Assembly (NCBI GenBank): GCA_037576215.1
Contig: JBANDB010000002.1
Location: 1,550,001 to 1,614,000, forward strand
Direction: 5' to 3'
Source of the DNA: Armillaria gallica
Lineage: Eukaryota; Basidiomycota; Agaricomycetes; Agaricales; Physalacriaceae
DNA: 64,000 bases
The translations under genes were made by a program, and so were the position numbers. Below the pieces are notes generated by a model. The model made no database searches. It saw only the letters and a list, made by a program, of their open reading frames with translations, and had not been told where the DNA came from. This document shows, piece after piece, positions 10,545 through 23,704 of this stretch. Within the stretch, counting starts at the first letter, position 1. Each line of letters begins with the position of its first letter.

Positions 10545-13500
10545 TTAAGCCTCCCCTAGGCGTATCCTCGGGATTTCGACTGGCTCGTCTGGTCCCCTAG
10601 TGTCTGTCAATGGGTCATTGTGTCCTCCCAGTAGATCCCAGAGTTCGTTCTGGTCATACCACACCTTTTCTCCTGTCGTCTTGTCTGTATAGGATTGCCA
10701 ATCTGGTTGATAGGTTTTGGTTTCGACCTTGTTGACGTGTTCAGCGAGGAACTCTTCAATAAGTTCGTCGGCTTCCATGTCGTCCTCCCATACCCAACTG
10801 TTTGATTTGGGTCCATAACCCTTCCATTTGACGAAGTAGTCTGTCACTGTTCTCAGTGGCTCTCCTCTTCTTTCACGTACTTGTCGGTGTCTGATGTCTA
10901 AGACCTTTTCGACTTCGTAGCGCTCCTCGCCGTCTATAAGGTCCGGCGGCGGGGGAGGCAGTTGCTCTTGATTGGGGAACGCCAGAGGAGTGTACGGAGT
11001 GAGTAGTGACTCATTGAAGGTAGGGTGAATTTCCCAGTTGGTTGGTAGAGCGAGGGTATACGCCGAGGCACCCTTCTTATTTTTGATCTCGAAAGGGCCC
11101 GTTCGCTTGTCGTTGAGTTTCTTTTTTGGACATGGAAGATGGAGATTGGATGTGTCAAGCCAGACCTTGTCACCTACCCTGTACTCGATGGCTGGGCGTT
11201 TCGTCTTGTCATACTGCGCCTTCATCTGTAGTGCAGCCTTTTCGAGGGATCGCTTGGCAGTGGCATGGATCTCTTGCATCTTGGAGACAAAGGTGCCCGA
11301 AGCGGGGGTACGGAATGGCGTGGTGGTCTTGGCTCCTGGTAATACATCAGGATTATAGCCGTAGTTGACTTCAAATGGGCTTTTGCCGGTAGAGGAATGT
11401 ACTCGATTATTGTGAGCGAATGCGGCAAGGGAGAGCCACTCTGCCCAATCGGTTTGGAGGTGATTGACAAACATACGAAGGTATTTTTCAATCTCTTGAT
11501 TAACCCTCTCGGTCTGTCCGTCTGTTTGGGGATGATAGGCTGTAGAGGCGTTGCCCTTGATCTGTAAGAGGTCATAGAGGTCTGTCATGAATTTGGACAC
11601 AAATACCGTTCCCCTGTCTGAAATAACGACTTGGGGCATTCCGTGCTTGGTGTACACCTCGTCTCGTAGGATCTTTGCCCATCCTTCCGACGATAGTTTG
11701 GTGGAGCATGCAATTGGGATGATTTCTTTCGAAAAACGATCCACAATTACTAGAATGGCATCGTGACCGTTGCTCTTGGGTAACCCTGTTACCATGTCTA
11801 CTGAGATGTGGGTCCATGGGCGAGAGGGTATTTCATTGGGATGGAGCGGCGCCGCCTTTGCCTGAGTGCTGCTCTTTGTGCGTTGACAAGTTTCACAGGC
11901 TCGTACATAGGCTTCGACGTCCTTCTTCAGTTTCGGCCACCAGAACTCTCATAACATGAGCTCTTTGGTCTTTTCAATGCCCGGATGCCCAGTGGTAACA
12001 TGGTCATGAGAGCGGGCAATGATTTCTCCTCGAAGGGCGTGGTCCCGGGGAACGTAGATCCTGCCATCATACCAAACTAGTCCGTCCGTCATTTTCATGC
12101 CACGATTGTGGTCGACGGAGCCAGTAATGGCAGGATCCCAGAGGTGGGTCTTCCTGGTGGCAGTCTGTATCTTTTGGTGAGTTTCTTCGAGAGTGGGCAT
12201 GATCATTGCCCAGAAGTGCTCAGGGGATAAGACAACCACCTGGTCGTTGTTGTTCTGCCCTTGGTTGTGATCTGCGCAGCGAGAGAGGAGGTCAGCCTTT
12301 TTGTTGGTGGTTCCGGCTTTATGGTGAAGGGTGAAATGGTATTGTGCCAGCTCGGTGATCCATCGGGCTTGGTGCCGGTTTACTTTCTGAGGTTTCCGGA
12401 AGTATTGGAGGTTTTGGTGATCGGTCCAGATCTCGAAGTCCTGGTGCGCGCCCATAAGGTAGTGCCTCCATTCTTCCAGCGCGAGCATGATTGCTAAAAG
12501 TTCCTTGTCATAAATCTTGTAGTTGCGCTCGGTAACGGAGAGGGATTTGGACAGGAACAAAACCAGCCTCCACTTGCCATCCTGCTCCTGAGAGAGCACA
12601 GCGCTGATGGCTCCTTCACTAGCATCCGCTTCCACTCTGAACTTCCCCTCATTGGTTGGTATAGCAAGCACGACGTCCTCAGCCAACTGCTTCTTCAGCT
12701 GTTCGAATGCCTCCTGCTGAGCTTTGCCCCATCTCCATGCATCGTTGCCGGTCAATTGGGTCATGGGCTTCACAATTTTGCTGTAGTTCTTTATGAAGCG
12801 TCGGTAAAAGTTTGTGAATCCCAAAAACGATTGCAGCTCCTTCTTTTTGGTCGGTACCGGCCAGTCAAGGATACTTTTAATTTTGACCAGGTCCATGCAG
12901 ATGTTGCCTTCGCTGATGATGACGCCTAGGTATTCTGTTTTGAGGACCTCGAACTCGCATTTCTCGGCTTTAAGGAACAGTTTGTGTCTTCACAGGGTCG
13001 CTAGTACCTCTCGTGTGATTTGGCGATGCTCCTCCTTGGTTTTGGACATAACAAGGATGTCGTCAAGGTAGATGGTAACCTTTCCAGACGCGATGAGGTC
13101 TTTAAAGATGTCGTTCATCATCCATTGGAAGGTGGCAGGCAAGTTGGTGAGCTCGAAGAACATAACCGTCGGCTTGTACAGGCCACGGTTGGTTCTGAAG
13201 GCTGCCTTCCACTCGTCTCCCGTTTTGATGCGAACGTTATTATATCCCCATCATACGTCCAGTTTGGAGAAGTACTTGGCGCCTCATCGCTTGTCCATGA
13301 GTTCCAAGATTAAGGGGAGCAGATATTGATTCTTGATCATCATCTCGTTGAGCTTCCGATAATCCTGAACGGGTCTCAGCTTTCCATCCTTCTTTTTGAC
13401 GAAGAAGAACGGTGAGGCCATGGGTGATTTGGAGGGTCGTATCCTTCTGCTGGCCAGATTTTCGTCTAGGAACTTGTCCAACTCCTCCTGCTCCTCTCGG

Positions 13501-15347
13501 TTAAGTGGGTAGACCTTGCAGTCCAGGTTGGCATTAGCGTTTGGAATGAGTTCGATGGCATGGTCCCATGGTTTCGGTTCGGGGAGTTCATCAAAGCTTT
13601 CCTTATCGAATAAGTCTTTGAAGTCTCAGCACCACTTGGGAACCATTTCTTCAAACGTTTTGGCCTTCTTGTCCGTGTTTGCTTTGGCTGCTAAGTCATT
13701 GGCTACGTGCCGCATCGCCCTGATGCGAATAGCCTCTTCAAAGTTTATTGCGAGGATGGTATTGCCTTCTTCAAGTTCCTCATCCCATTTGTCATGGGGA
13801 TCTGCATCCGGTAACGGGATCAGGGTGTGGCGGCATTGGCATCGAGCGAAGATTATTTTTCTGGTCTGCCAATTGATTAGTGGGTTGTGCCTTACTAATC
13901 AATCGTGTCTGAGGAAGACGTCGCGATCTTTCAGATCGGTGACGGCTAGATCTAGGCTTTCAGCATGATCTCCGATAATGACGCATAATTGAGCAAAGGC
14001 GGTAATCTGCCCCGCGCTGTTCTTTGATCTGTCTGCATTATATATGGTTATGGGCACTGCTGTTGCTCAGGTAGGGATGTTATGGTTCTCAACAAAGGCC
14101 CGGTCGATGGCACTACTCGTGCAGCCACTGTCAATTAAAGCTGACGAAGTAACACCAGCACAGCTCCCCAGGATCTCAATCCGGATGTCAGTTGTTAGAG
14201 CCTTCTCTCCCCCGCTTATCCGACAGACGTAGCGTCTGGGTTGCTGGAGTTCATCCATCCATTCTAGCGCATTGACATGTGTGGCCTTCTTCAAGCCATC
14301 GATCATCTCGTCGACTACCTCCTCAACCCTAGTTTTATGGATCCAGTTCTTTAGGATCGCCCTCGCTTCTGACTCAGTCTTCGCCCCCTGGACACCGTGT
14401 AGCGTCCACTCTGCTTCAAATGGCTTGAGCCATGTATGTGGGACCTTCTCAGTCTTCGCACCAGAACCTGACGGCTCGGCTACCATTGACTGGGTCTCCT
14501 CAGGCACTACAGGAGGTTTTTGGCTAACCTTTTGATTCAGTTGGAAGCTGGTATCATCCTCGTCGTCAGGGATCTCCTTGACAGTTACTGAATGCCCCCT
14601 ATTCACCACCTGGGCGCTAGCGGCTACCCCCTATTCATCGGCTACACGGTATTCCTTCGAGTCATATCTCAAGGAGTCGCGTCTTGAGGTTCCTGTGTCA
14701 GCGAGGTGGGAGAACTGCTCCCCGGGGGTGGCGTCATGGTCTTGGCCACTAATACGTGTGGAGGTGTCAGGCTTGGCTTGCGCCGACGAGTCGGTCTTAC
14801 CAACCGTACCAGTTACCCCCAGTCCTTCTGGGTGTTCTGAGCCCAACGGCACCTCTTGTCCTATGGGGAATCCGGGCGTACGCCCTGCACTGCCTACCCC
14901 CGGGGGAGGAGGCGGCGAGTCGTTGCCTGCTCTGCCCTGGTTTCCGTCCCAGGGGTTCACTCCTTCCGGGGTTTGGGTTGCTTTGTCAGAAGTTGGGAAA
15001 ACCCCACCTTCTGCCCTATCCGATCGAGGGACATCCTGAGTGTTAGGATGTTGCCGAGCCCTCGTCGTTATGATAGGTGTCACTATGGTGGGCGACTCAT
15101 CGTCCAATCCGTTCATCCACGATGGATTACTTGGCGAACGTTTAGCCGGTTGTGAAGTCCCAGGGTCGGTGGCCCCATCTGTCTGTTTCAATTCTTTCTT
15201 GGCTTCTTCCTCGGTGGTTAAGTCGCAAATGGGTATATTCGAATGCGTATTGATAACTACAGAAGTACTATGAGTATTACAACCAGGCGATGAAGGCGCA
15301 CCTGATGAAACCAAGTTCTTCGCCGAGTCAGTTGAATTGTTTACTGC
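10545..15347 (-). pseudogene. pol: gypsy pol (protease-RT-RNase H-integrase-chromodomain), eight nonsense codons
   Basis: One continuous frame with no shifts. The aspartic protease near 14100-14200 carries the DSG catalytic motif. RT spans about 13500-12850 with the catalytic YLDD at about 13060. RNase H (12690-12270) retains the DAS, Glu and TDHQ motifs. Integrase follows with an HHCC finger near 12000-11880 and D, D, E catalytic residues (VDMV, SDRG, Glu after TERVNQ). A chromodomain lies at about 10930-10740 (VKWKGY). Premature stops are at 14633 (TAG), 14069, 13901, 13628, 13286, 13253, 12992 and 11951 (all TGA). Most fit CGA-to-TGA; 13901 fits Trp-to-TGA. Pol is in a different frame from gag, so expression once needed a frameshift. 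The 5' limit is uncertain. Confidence 0.92.
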
Positions 15348-18032
15348 TCAGCGCCGTCTTTTACCTCCTCAATCTTTGAGTCCACTTTCTCATTCGTTGC
15401 TACGTTGTCCCAATAGAAATTGAAGCGTCGTAGCGCCTCTGCTTTCGTCTTGGGCGACTTTGGGCAGTCTCGCTTGAAGTGCCCAACCTGGCCGCATCGG
15501 TAGCACTTTGCTTTAGCGTGTACCGCGTCGATGTCCATCGGCTTGCCTGCTCCTCCATAAATCGTGCCAGTTCCCGTCTGCTTTTCTGGGACACTGCTCT
15601 GCTGCTGCTGATTCCCCTTTGTCGTTGGGGCCATGTTCGTCTTGGCCTGCTGTTTCCAATCTGCTGCTTTACTGCCTCCCTGTTCTGCCTTCCGTGTCCT
15701 CCAGTTGTGATCGATCTGTAGTATGCGCCGCTTCCACTCTTGGTAGTTCACAGGGAGTTCTCCATCTGTCGCGTAGATGATATCCTTAGTAGATGAGCGA
15801 CATGCCTTCTTGACTTGGGCCACCATCATCTGGTCGATTCCGATGACTCCCGCCTCAAAGGCTAGGGATTCGAACTGCTGGAAGAATAGGTCACCATCTG
15901 GGAAGGTATTCTGGCAGAGCTTCTCCCATTGCGCGAACTTGATCTCGGCATTGGCGTCCTTCCAGAACTGTCACCTAACCTCTTCCACGAACTGCTCGTA
16001 GGCTGGGTAAAGTTGAAACCCGTTGGCATCTTTTCCTAGTTCTCATGCACACAGCTCCCACCATACCTGGGCGTCTTTGCCGAATCGCAATGTGCAAAAG
16101 ATGACTTTATGGGGGTGGTAGTAGAAGTGCTGATTGAACATGGAAAAGTACATGTTGCACTGTGAGAAAAATCGAGCGATGTCGTTGGAGTCGCCATTAA
16201 AGTTTTCCAGCTCCTTGACCATGTTGGGTTTCAGCGACGCCCATGGTCTTGGGTTGTTCGCATCAAGTACCCATGGTGCGGGAGGGTCTGGTGGTCCGGG
16301 TGGTGGTGGGTATCTAGGCGGCGCCCACCTTCGAGGAATGTCTGGCGGCCCAGGCGGTGGTCCCGATGGCAGTTGTGGTTTGCTAGGCGGGGGTTGGTTT
16401 GAGGACCCCGCGCCATCATCAGCATTGGCGGCGGCAAAGAGTCTTGACCCCCTCTGGGTGCCTGGTGGTCCGTACCCCCAGGGGTATGCGTAACTGGGCG
16501 CTGCAGCGGCATAGCCCGGCTGCCATCTTGGGTATTCAGGCATGGCGACCCATAGCGGTGCTGTCGGCGGTTCATCCTCCATGGGTTCCGGCGTATACAT
16601 CATCGGTGGTAGTACGATCTGGGGCCGTTGGTACCTAGCCGGCACTTCGGCATGGCAATCTTGATGAATCATGTTGTAGGCGACACAGGCAAAATGAGCA
16701 GCTTCTTCCTTCAATATATAGCTATATCTGTAATGCGCGTAATCTCTCCCAGCCGGTGTCAAGGCCCAATCTCGATCTGCTAGTAATTCTTCCCTGAAGT
16801 GCTCAAAGAGCTCTTCTAGGGACGCCGCGAGGAGGACGGCGGGGACCTGAACCAGCTTGCCTGTTGACAGGAGGTACAACGCCCAGGCGATGGTTATCGG
16901 GGTGGTCGGCTGGGGGAGTGTTCGGGACCTTGGGGGTTGGGACAGGACTTGGGGAAGGGCTTCTTCCTCTGACGCCGTTGATGTGCTCTTCGTCGGGGAG
17001 TACCTCAGTCCTGGAACTACTGGCGGTGTGGTATACCGTCTCTCCCCACTCGTCGATACTGGGGTAGTCACTTGCCTCGATCCTCCCTGCCTCGACATCG
17101 ATTCTTCTGAACTCTGCAATCCGCTCTGCTTCTGCTCTTCTTCCTTCGCAATCGTACCAGTTGAGTCCCTGCTCATCGACCTGGTAGCATGCATCGAGCT
17201 CCTCTGCGATGTCGGCTGCTGGCCTTGGCGGCTCCCTCCTTCGCCTCGGGATGGCGAGCCTGTTTGAGGTCTCTGGGGTTCCTCGCAGGGGGAACTCAGG
17301 CATCGAAGACTGTCTGTCGGGGACTGGGGGAGTGGGAGGTCGTGTCGTGATTCGTACTGGGGTATCCCAGTAGTGAGGGGCGACATAGGGATTTGGGTGA
17401 TAGGGGAAGAAGGCTGTAAGGGGGAGATTGAGGTTGTCCCAGACGAGGTCGAGCTCAGAAGTGGAACTGACACGAATCTCGTAGGGGTCGGGAGCGGTTG
17501 CTGGTATCCTGCTACCCCCAGGACGACTGCTGGTAGGCTGCTCGGCATCTGGGGACGTGCTCGGGCCTGGTCGCCCCAAGCCGAGTCGGACGAGGTACCT
17601 TGCCAAATCTGCAGTGGTAGGAACGTCTCGTGCTGCTGGATGAGGGGTAGTGCCGCCGGACTGGTGAGGGGAGGGTGGGTCGGTAGAAAGCTCGATAAAG
17701 GGGAGTCTTGCTCCAGGAGTACCTCCATTGCTTCTTTCTTGAACGCTGACTTCCACCTCCCCAGGAACATCTTCTTTGTCTTGCCTGTTGACGCTAGAGT
17801 GCTCGTCAACGGCTGGGGCTCGTTGCGGTAAGGGTGGGTAGAAGTGTGCCAGTGGCGGCTGCTGTGGGAGGACATAGTTTAGAGGTGGTGGGGGATACTG
17901 AATCCTTCTGTTGCATCTGCGACGAGTTGTCCTTTGGTAGTGTATAATGGCCAATATGAGCGTTGCTGCGAAAAATGCTAGTCTGACACTGAGGTAGACT
18001 GCGGATAGTAGAATCTCAAGTGTCGTCGACAT
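15341..18032 (-). pseudogene. gag: gypsy gag with zinc knuckle, two nonsense codons and a frame switch
   Basis: ATG at 18032 opens a Pro-rich frame whose first ~30 residues form one strongly hydrophobic helix, unusual for Gag. This frame runs to 16803. Near 16900 the protein-like signal passes to the frame open from 17875 to 16043, which holds the capsid-type segment. After TGA codons at 16045 and 15973 the same frame continues to a CCHC knuckle near 15500-15460 (CYRCGQVGHFKRDC), ending with TAA at 15343. The two TGAs fit CGA-to-TGA. The switch near 16900 may be programmed frameshifting or an indel. The upstream part of the 17875 frame looks like a shadow of the 18032 frame. Confidence 0.8.
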
Positions 18033-18076
18033 CTGTAGGCTCCGGTTAAGGAGCGAAGGGTAAGCTTCGAGCTAAT

Positions 18077-18487
18077 TATTAGACCTGAACTCCTGACAAG
18101 GATAAACCTCGGCTGTCTCGCGTTCAGGCAGTCACCAAAGATTTCCTTAGCGATAGGAATTGAGACTAAGTCCTTGACTCGAGCACGAATTAAGTGATAA
18201 GTTCGGTATAGATTAAAGTTAGCTCAAAGCTAGGGTACATACAGTGAGAGCTACTGCTTAAGTATTTGAAGTGAGGGTTCTAATAATAGACCGTGTAAGA
18301 AAGATAAAGTTCATGAACGTGCGGCATTGGAGCGAGAACACATGGGCACGCAATAGCGAAGCGGTATGGTGCGACAATGAAGCGATGACATGGGAATGTC
18401 ATCTTGTAGCTCTGTCACTTCTGTGGTCAGTGGCCCGGTTGGTCTGTGATAAGATAAGATAAGGCAAAAAATGAATAAATCGTAACA
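18077..18487 (-). repeat. 5' LTR of the gypsy element (411 bp)
   Basis: Partner of 10104-10509. It carries an extra 5-bp GATAA-type repeat near its element-5' end. The right flank is the GCATG duplication. Confidence 0.93.
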
Positions 18488-18492
18488 GCATG

Positions 18493-21440
18493 TATGTCAC
18501 ATTAACGACTACACTTGTTACCAATCATTTAAACTCAGGCTCAAGCATTCTCATCACTCTTGCGGCTCAGGGTAGAGGGGATGCCTTTCCAAAGCAAGCT
18601 CAATGACGTCCACTGCACGTAATTCAGTGTTAGTTTCATCACTTACTTATCCTTTTCTTAGGCTTATTCTAGTAGCTAGTAGCCAGAGCTACCTCACCAT
18701 CCACATTTAGTTGGGTTTTCATAACAGGTATGTGCTTAACACTCTGTGTTTCTCTTTTAAGCTAACTGATTTACTCGCTCTGTAGCCACCTCAATTGTTT
18801 AAGATTAGTATTAAAGTTGTCTGGTCCTTTCCTGGATTAGCATGACAACTAGTCATTCATGCTGTTGAGCTCCACCTTAGGCTTGATTCCTACATACAGC
18901 CCAACCCTTACATGCAATGTCAACTGTGACGACAATGTGGATAGATTTTTGATTTTCATACCAGGAAAAGTCAACAGAGGTAAGGGTTTCTTATATCAAT
19001 TCTGTAACAATTTACTAATGAATGCTTGACAGTCTTGAATATACTAAGAGATGGTCAACACTTGAGGTATGTGTACATACCAATATTTTGCAATGTTTCA
19101 GTTTCCTTAGCATTCTCTGTTTATTTTTAACCTAGGGTACATCAAGTTAACCACCTCATGCTGTCATCCAACCTGGAGCCCTCCTCAAATGGCATCTATT
19201 TATTCAGACACAATGGGTTAAAGGGGGGTGAGCAGTGTCCTAGTTTTTGAGCTTATGTCAGTGTTGAGTCGAGGCTGCAAAGGTAACATAAGTCAATGTT
19301 CAAGACCCTGGGTACAGAATAACTTGCATGTCCATTGAGCTCAGAGGCTACATAGCTAAAGAAAATGGAGATTAGGATTGAACAGCAGATAATTGTAGGG
19401 CAGAAATGCATACTGACAGCCTTCTTTTGAGTACTTGGTGTCAAGAAATGACCGGTAGTGGCACTAATATTGAAATACTTATACAACATCTATTTGTTGT
19501 TAGCTTTTAAGAAGCATGAGTTTGGGACTTCCTACTCACATTCAAACCACACCAGTTGGATATTGATACATCATAGTGGTGCAAAACCCATTATCTGGGG
19601 ATTGGTCAGTCTTGAAGGCAAGTCTTGAGGTTGATGATGGTTGTATAGGCTCTGTGTGAATGCAAACAATCAGAAATGAAGATCTTTGTTGCTGTCACAG
19701 TTATGTACCTTGTGCATGCATTCCCTGTTCACTTTGCCAGAGCTACACACTCTCTGAAGTGATGGAACCACCTCCACAGCACTGTACCCTTGCTCACTGG
19801 GAGTCCTTCGCAGCTGGCATACTCAGCCCCTTCCCTTGAGCCTACTATGACCCTTCAAAACTTGTTTACTGACACGAGATATCCATACTTTCTGATGTCA
19901 TGATGAGGATGACTTGATACCATATACTTACTTGGCTACCACTGCAGCAATTGATCTTCTTACATGGTATTTAGGGATACTCGAAGTCCCTCTTGACATC
20001 CCTTATTTTGAGTGATACTGAATGAAGAGTCTGTATCAAGATTTTTGGTACTTGTACTTCACTAGTCAAGAAGTTATCTGAAACTTGGATATTATGGACT
20101 TCACCTTACCAGGTTTACTGTCAGAAATTTCCATGTACATTTCAGTTTCACCATGAATATTCTTTCTCACTAGTCTATTCAATCTCCAATCTAGCTCAGG
20201 CTAGGTGCTTCAGACTCATACCTGCTGTGCTCGCAGTGGCCCACTTTGGCTAAGTTGTATATTGGATTATCCCAGATGCCAGGCAGTGTACAGTAATGAA
20301 GCTAGAATTGGTTGCTGCATAGGATTTCAATTTTGAGCTTGTCCATATACCATGCACACTGGAAACTCAGCCAGATGATAGCTAGTGATGTCATGGCATT
20401 ATTCAGTGACATCACATCGTGACAGGAGAGCAGCTCATCAAAGCATGTGGATATAAGTATGTGGGTGATGTGACTTGGTCCACAGCAAGGTTTTCCATTG
20501 TCTCTGATCTCAAATGCCAAAACTAATGAAAGGTACTACATGCAGATTGCATTGAGGACCTTAGGACTTTGTGTTATACTGTATACGGTTTATGGCTGTC
20601 AGCTCCAATCCATCGATGGCATATGGACCATATTGGTATGTCCATCACGGTCGTATGTACAGCCATATGCCAGGAGCTATGCTTGGATTATCAAACTTGT
20701 ATAGGACTTCACCTCATAGTCACTAAACTAACCTAGCTTGATTCCAGACATACCTGGACATCACTTGGACATCACTACTGTCTTTGGACGAAACACAAAG
20801 AGGCATTCCTGACGATCATATGATTGCATCATCCATTCCAAACATGCAAAAAATCATCTGGAAGGTTATAAATGGGCTAGAAATGATTCACAATGAAAGG
20901 TACAGCACCCTACATGGCCCTGGATCTCCATATCATCACTTAGCTTCGCTCACGAGTGATCCAGTGTTGTATACCGTACACATGGCCGTCGACGGCCGCC
21001 AATACGGGTGCTTCTCGAGCTCTTGACGGTACAGTTATGGTACCCGTACAACCGTATTATACGGTGACGGTGTGAAGCCCTAATTGAGGTTTTCTTATCA
21101 AGAACTTTTGCGGAATCCTTTTTCTGGCCCCTGTGAGGCGACGCCGATATGAAATTAGGTTAGGCTTAAATGTGGATCTAAGTATTGTCGATTACGTGCG
21201 TCGAACCTTCTTTTCATGGCGTATGTTCTCATCCGAACTTGAAAAATATGGAGCACTTGACAAAAAGCTTCGCCAGCCCGGTCATCGGGAAGTCCAGCCA
21301 CGCAGTTACCTCACTGGTTTCGAAATCTTTTCTATTGGCAGCCTTTCCCTCCCTTTCCTCTGTTATCATATCATCATATATTTTAGATTGTCAATCCACA
21401 GTGAATTTCTTTGTTCGCATTGGTCACTTTTATGACGAGC
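18493..21440. other. Gene-free, AT-rich repeat relics
   Basis: No frame over about 100 codons and no domain. Near 20990 lies the 14-bp palindrome GGCCGTCGACGGCC, with further CCGTA/TACGG inverted words up to 21080, possibly a miniature inverted-repeat element remnant. Confidence 0.35.
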
Positions 21441-21474
21441 CCGAAACTAGGAGAAGAAAAAATGCAGCTCGGCC

Positions 21475-23704
21475 TCAACGTGAGTTTTTAATCAAGTCCG
21501 CTGCCCTCTCTGCGATGGCGTATACCGCCGCCTGTGTATGCCCCGCCGGTACGTACGGCTACAAGTCAAACAAAATCAGCGCAAAAGTCCCGTTAAACTA
21601 GTCTCAACTCACCAAAACAGATGCATCAACAACCCTCACTCCCACTGCCTTCTTAAGTTTCAAATCCGGATCCACGACTCCCCAGTCCGCATCGCGGGTA
21701 GACATACTCGCCGTACTAACAGGATGATACGTCGTGCCCGCAGCATTCCTTATGCTCCCCTCCAGATCGGTGATATTCGTTGATATTCCGAGGACGTAGT
21801 CTTTCCATACAGGCGCACTGAGGAACCGCTGCGCACCCGCTAAGCCGTGCTGCATGACGGTCATATCTTGTGGGTGCGATAAAAAGTTCGGGTTAATGAG
21901 TGGGGGTGAGAGAGGATCGGTGCCGTTGATGGTAATATTCCCTCCTAGAAAGAAGTTGAAGTTAAATAGGGAAGGGAAGGAAGAGACGGACGTACGAGAG
22001 AGCGGACAGACTAGTATGATTCCTATTGTGAGGTAGCTCCCTGTAGCGGGGATCGTGCCAGAGCCAATTCCACCCTTATGGCATGCAACCAGGATATGAA
22101 TGATAAAACAGCACGTAAAGAACCCTAGACCTACCGAAAAAATCATTTCATAATGTCCCGTAGTCTCTCCCGAGCATGGTTCCTCCTCCAAGACACCCTC
22201 TTCCACCCTGAAAAAACCCAAATGGCTGGTACTTACGGTAGCGATGAACCCGGTCCGATTAGCTTGCCACTCAGCTAGTGCCTCGGCTTGAAATGTGGCA
22301 TTCCGCCAGTAGACATTCTCGATTGTGTTAGTATCGTTGACAAACCAGGCGGCACCCCATCGAGGGTGGTCAGTGAGGTTCTTTCCAACGTCGGGAAGAT
22401 GCACGGTAGAAGTAACGCCCACCGCGCTGAGTTCGGCGGCGTCTCCAATACCGGAGTTGAGAAGGATGTGCGGTGTCCCAACGGATCCAGCTGAGAGGAG
22501 GATTTCCTTCAGGGGTGAAAGGGTGTGAATCGTGGCTAAGATCATTAGCTCAGGCTCGCGGTAGGATATGGCAGACTCTTACATCCAGCATCTTGTGTGA
22601 ACTCTACAGTATTGAAGTGCGGCTTGTGGCGTGAAGTCGTTTCGTTGGGTGTCAGAATGCGCGTGACATACGAATGTATTAGCACATGCAAATTCTTTCT
22701 GTCAATATACCCAGGTGCAAGGTACGACGTCTCCGAACTACTCCTCGTCCCGTTCCCCACAGTCGTTTGCTCCCATCCTAGAAGTCCAATATTAGTTAGC
22801 CCGCCCGACAGAAAGATACCTATACCCACCAATGCCCAGATGATACCCGGAATTATAATCCAAATTGAATGAAAACTCGCCCTGCAGCTCCTGCGTGGCT
22901 TGAATGACGCGTCCATCGATCGCCCTCGGGTATCCAGGCAGCGAGACAGAATTGACGCCATCGAAATTGTGTACCGCAGGGTTAAATTCGCCTGTTGTGT
23001 TGTGATGGTCTGCGGGTGCAACGAATCGCTCGTTCTACAACCAGTCACTCAGATATCCTCAAAGGTTTGCTCGGGAGAAAGGTACAAACCTTTAGAATGT
23101 AAGGCAGTAGCTCATCCCATCCCCACCCTTCGTCACCGGTTACGCGCGCATATCGATCGTAGTCCTCAGACGATCCACGGGTGTAGACCATATTGTCTTC
23201 ACGATGTGAATCAAAAACATGTAACAGTTCAATGAACTTGACTCACTAACGGCACTACTCCCGCCCAGCCCAAATCCCCTCGGGTACGAAATGGCTCGTC
23301 CATTGAACCCCGGCTGAGGCGTCGTGGTGAAGTTCCAGTCGAGAGGCGTATTTGGCGTCGCCTGTGGGCAGAAGAATGGGACTTGTGAAACAAGGACGTC
23401 GGCGGTCCTTTAAATATAAGATGGCTTCAGGACCACGCGCGGGAAGAGAGGAGAGTGACGCACGATTGACCTGCTTCGAGGACGAGCACAGATGTATCCT
23501 TTTGCTCAGTCAATCGATTCGCAAGAACGTTCCCCGCCGTACCACCTTTCCACAAATTAGCGAGTGAGCGATGGCATGGGCACTACACATACCTCCCACA
23601 ATTATATAGTCGAAGTCGAGCTTCGGGAGGTCCGCAAAGTTCTCATATATCGCAGCAGAGCATGCCACAGGAAGAAGAAACCCCAAGATTCGTGGGGAAA
23701 GCAT
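21475..23704 (-). CDS. GMC oxidoreductase, aryl-alcohol oxidase type, secreted
   Basis: FAD-dependent oxidoreductase of the glucose-methanol-choline family (CAZy AA3). Secreted members oxidise aromatic or polyunsaturated alcohols and supply H2O2 to lignin-degrading peroxidases. ATG at 23704 opens a signal peptide (hydrophobic to ~residue 18). The Rossmann motif VGGGTAGNVLANRL spans intron 1. The GMC signature YPRGFGLGGSSAV lies near 23250. The second signature region follows LLSAGSVGTPHILLNSGIG near 22480. The two active-site histidines are in TYHPVST (about 21730) and in PAGHTQ of the last exon (21558-21475). At least seven introns can be placed with phases that agree, so no inactivating change is seen. 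Whether the substrate is an aryl alcohol cannot be told from sequence alone. Confidence 0.9.

Larger units (their letters stand above)
10104..18487 (-). mobile_element. Ty3/gypsy LTR retrotransposon (chromovirus), full length but inactivated
   Basis: The 8.4-kb element has two LTRs (10104-10509 and 18077-18487), a GCATG direct repeat on both flanks (10099-10103 and 18488-18492), and a polypurine tract next to the 3' LTR. On the minus strand the order is gag, zinc knuckle, protease, reverse transcriptase, RNase H, integrase, chromodomain, which is the Ty3/Metaviridae order. The chromodomain places it with chromoviruses, which use it to target heterochromatin. Ten premature stops interrupt gag and pol, so it cannot encode its own mobilisation. 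The LTRs differ at 15 positions, all transitions, plus one 5-bp indel. No primer-binding site matching a known tRNA was identified. Confidence 0.95.

Noticed and set aside
16900..17875. Upstream half of a 610-codon minus-strand frame
   Set aside because: Its Ser/Pro-rich content mirrors the more natural frame starting at 18032. Only the part below about 16900 is Gag-like.
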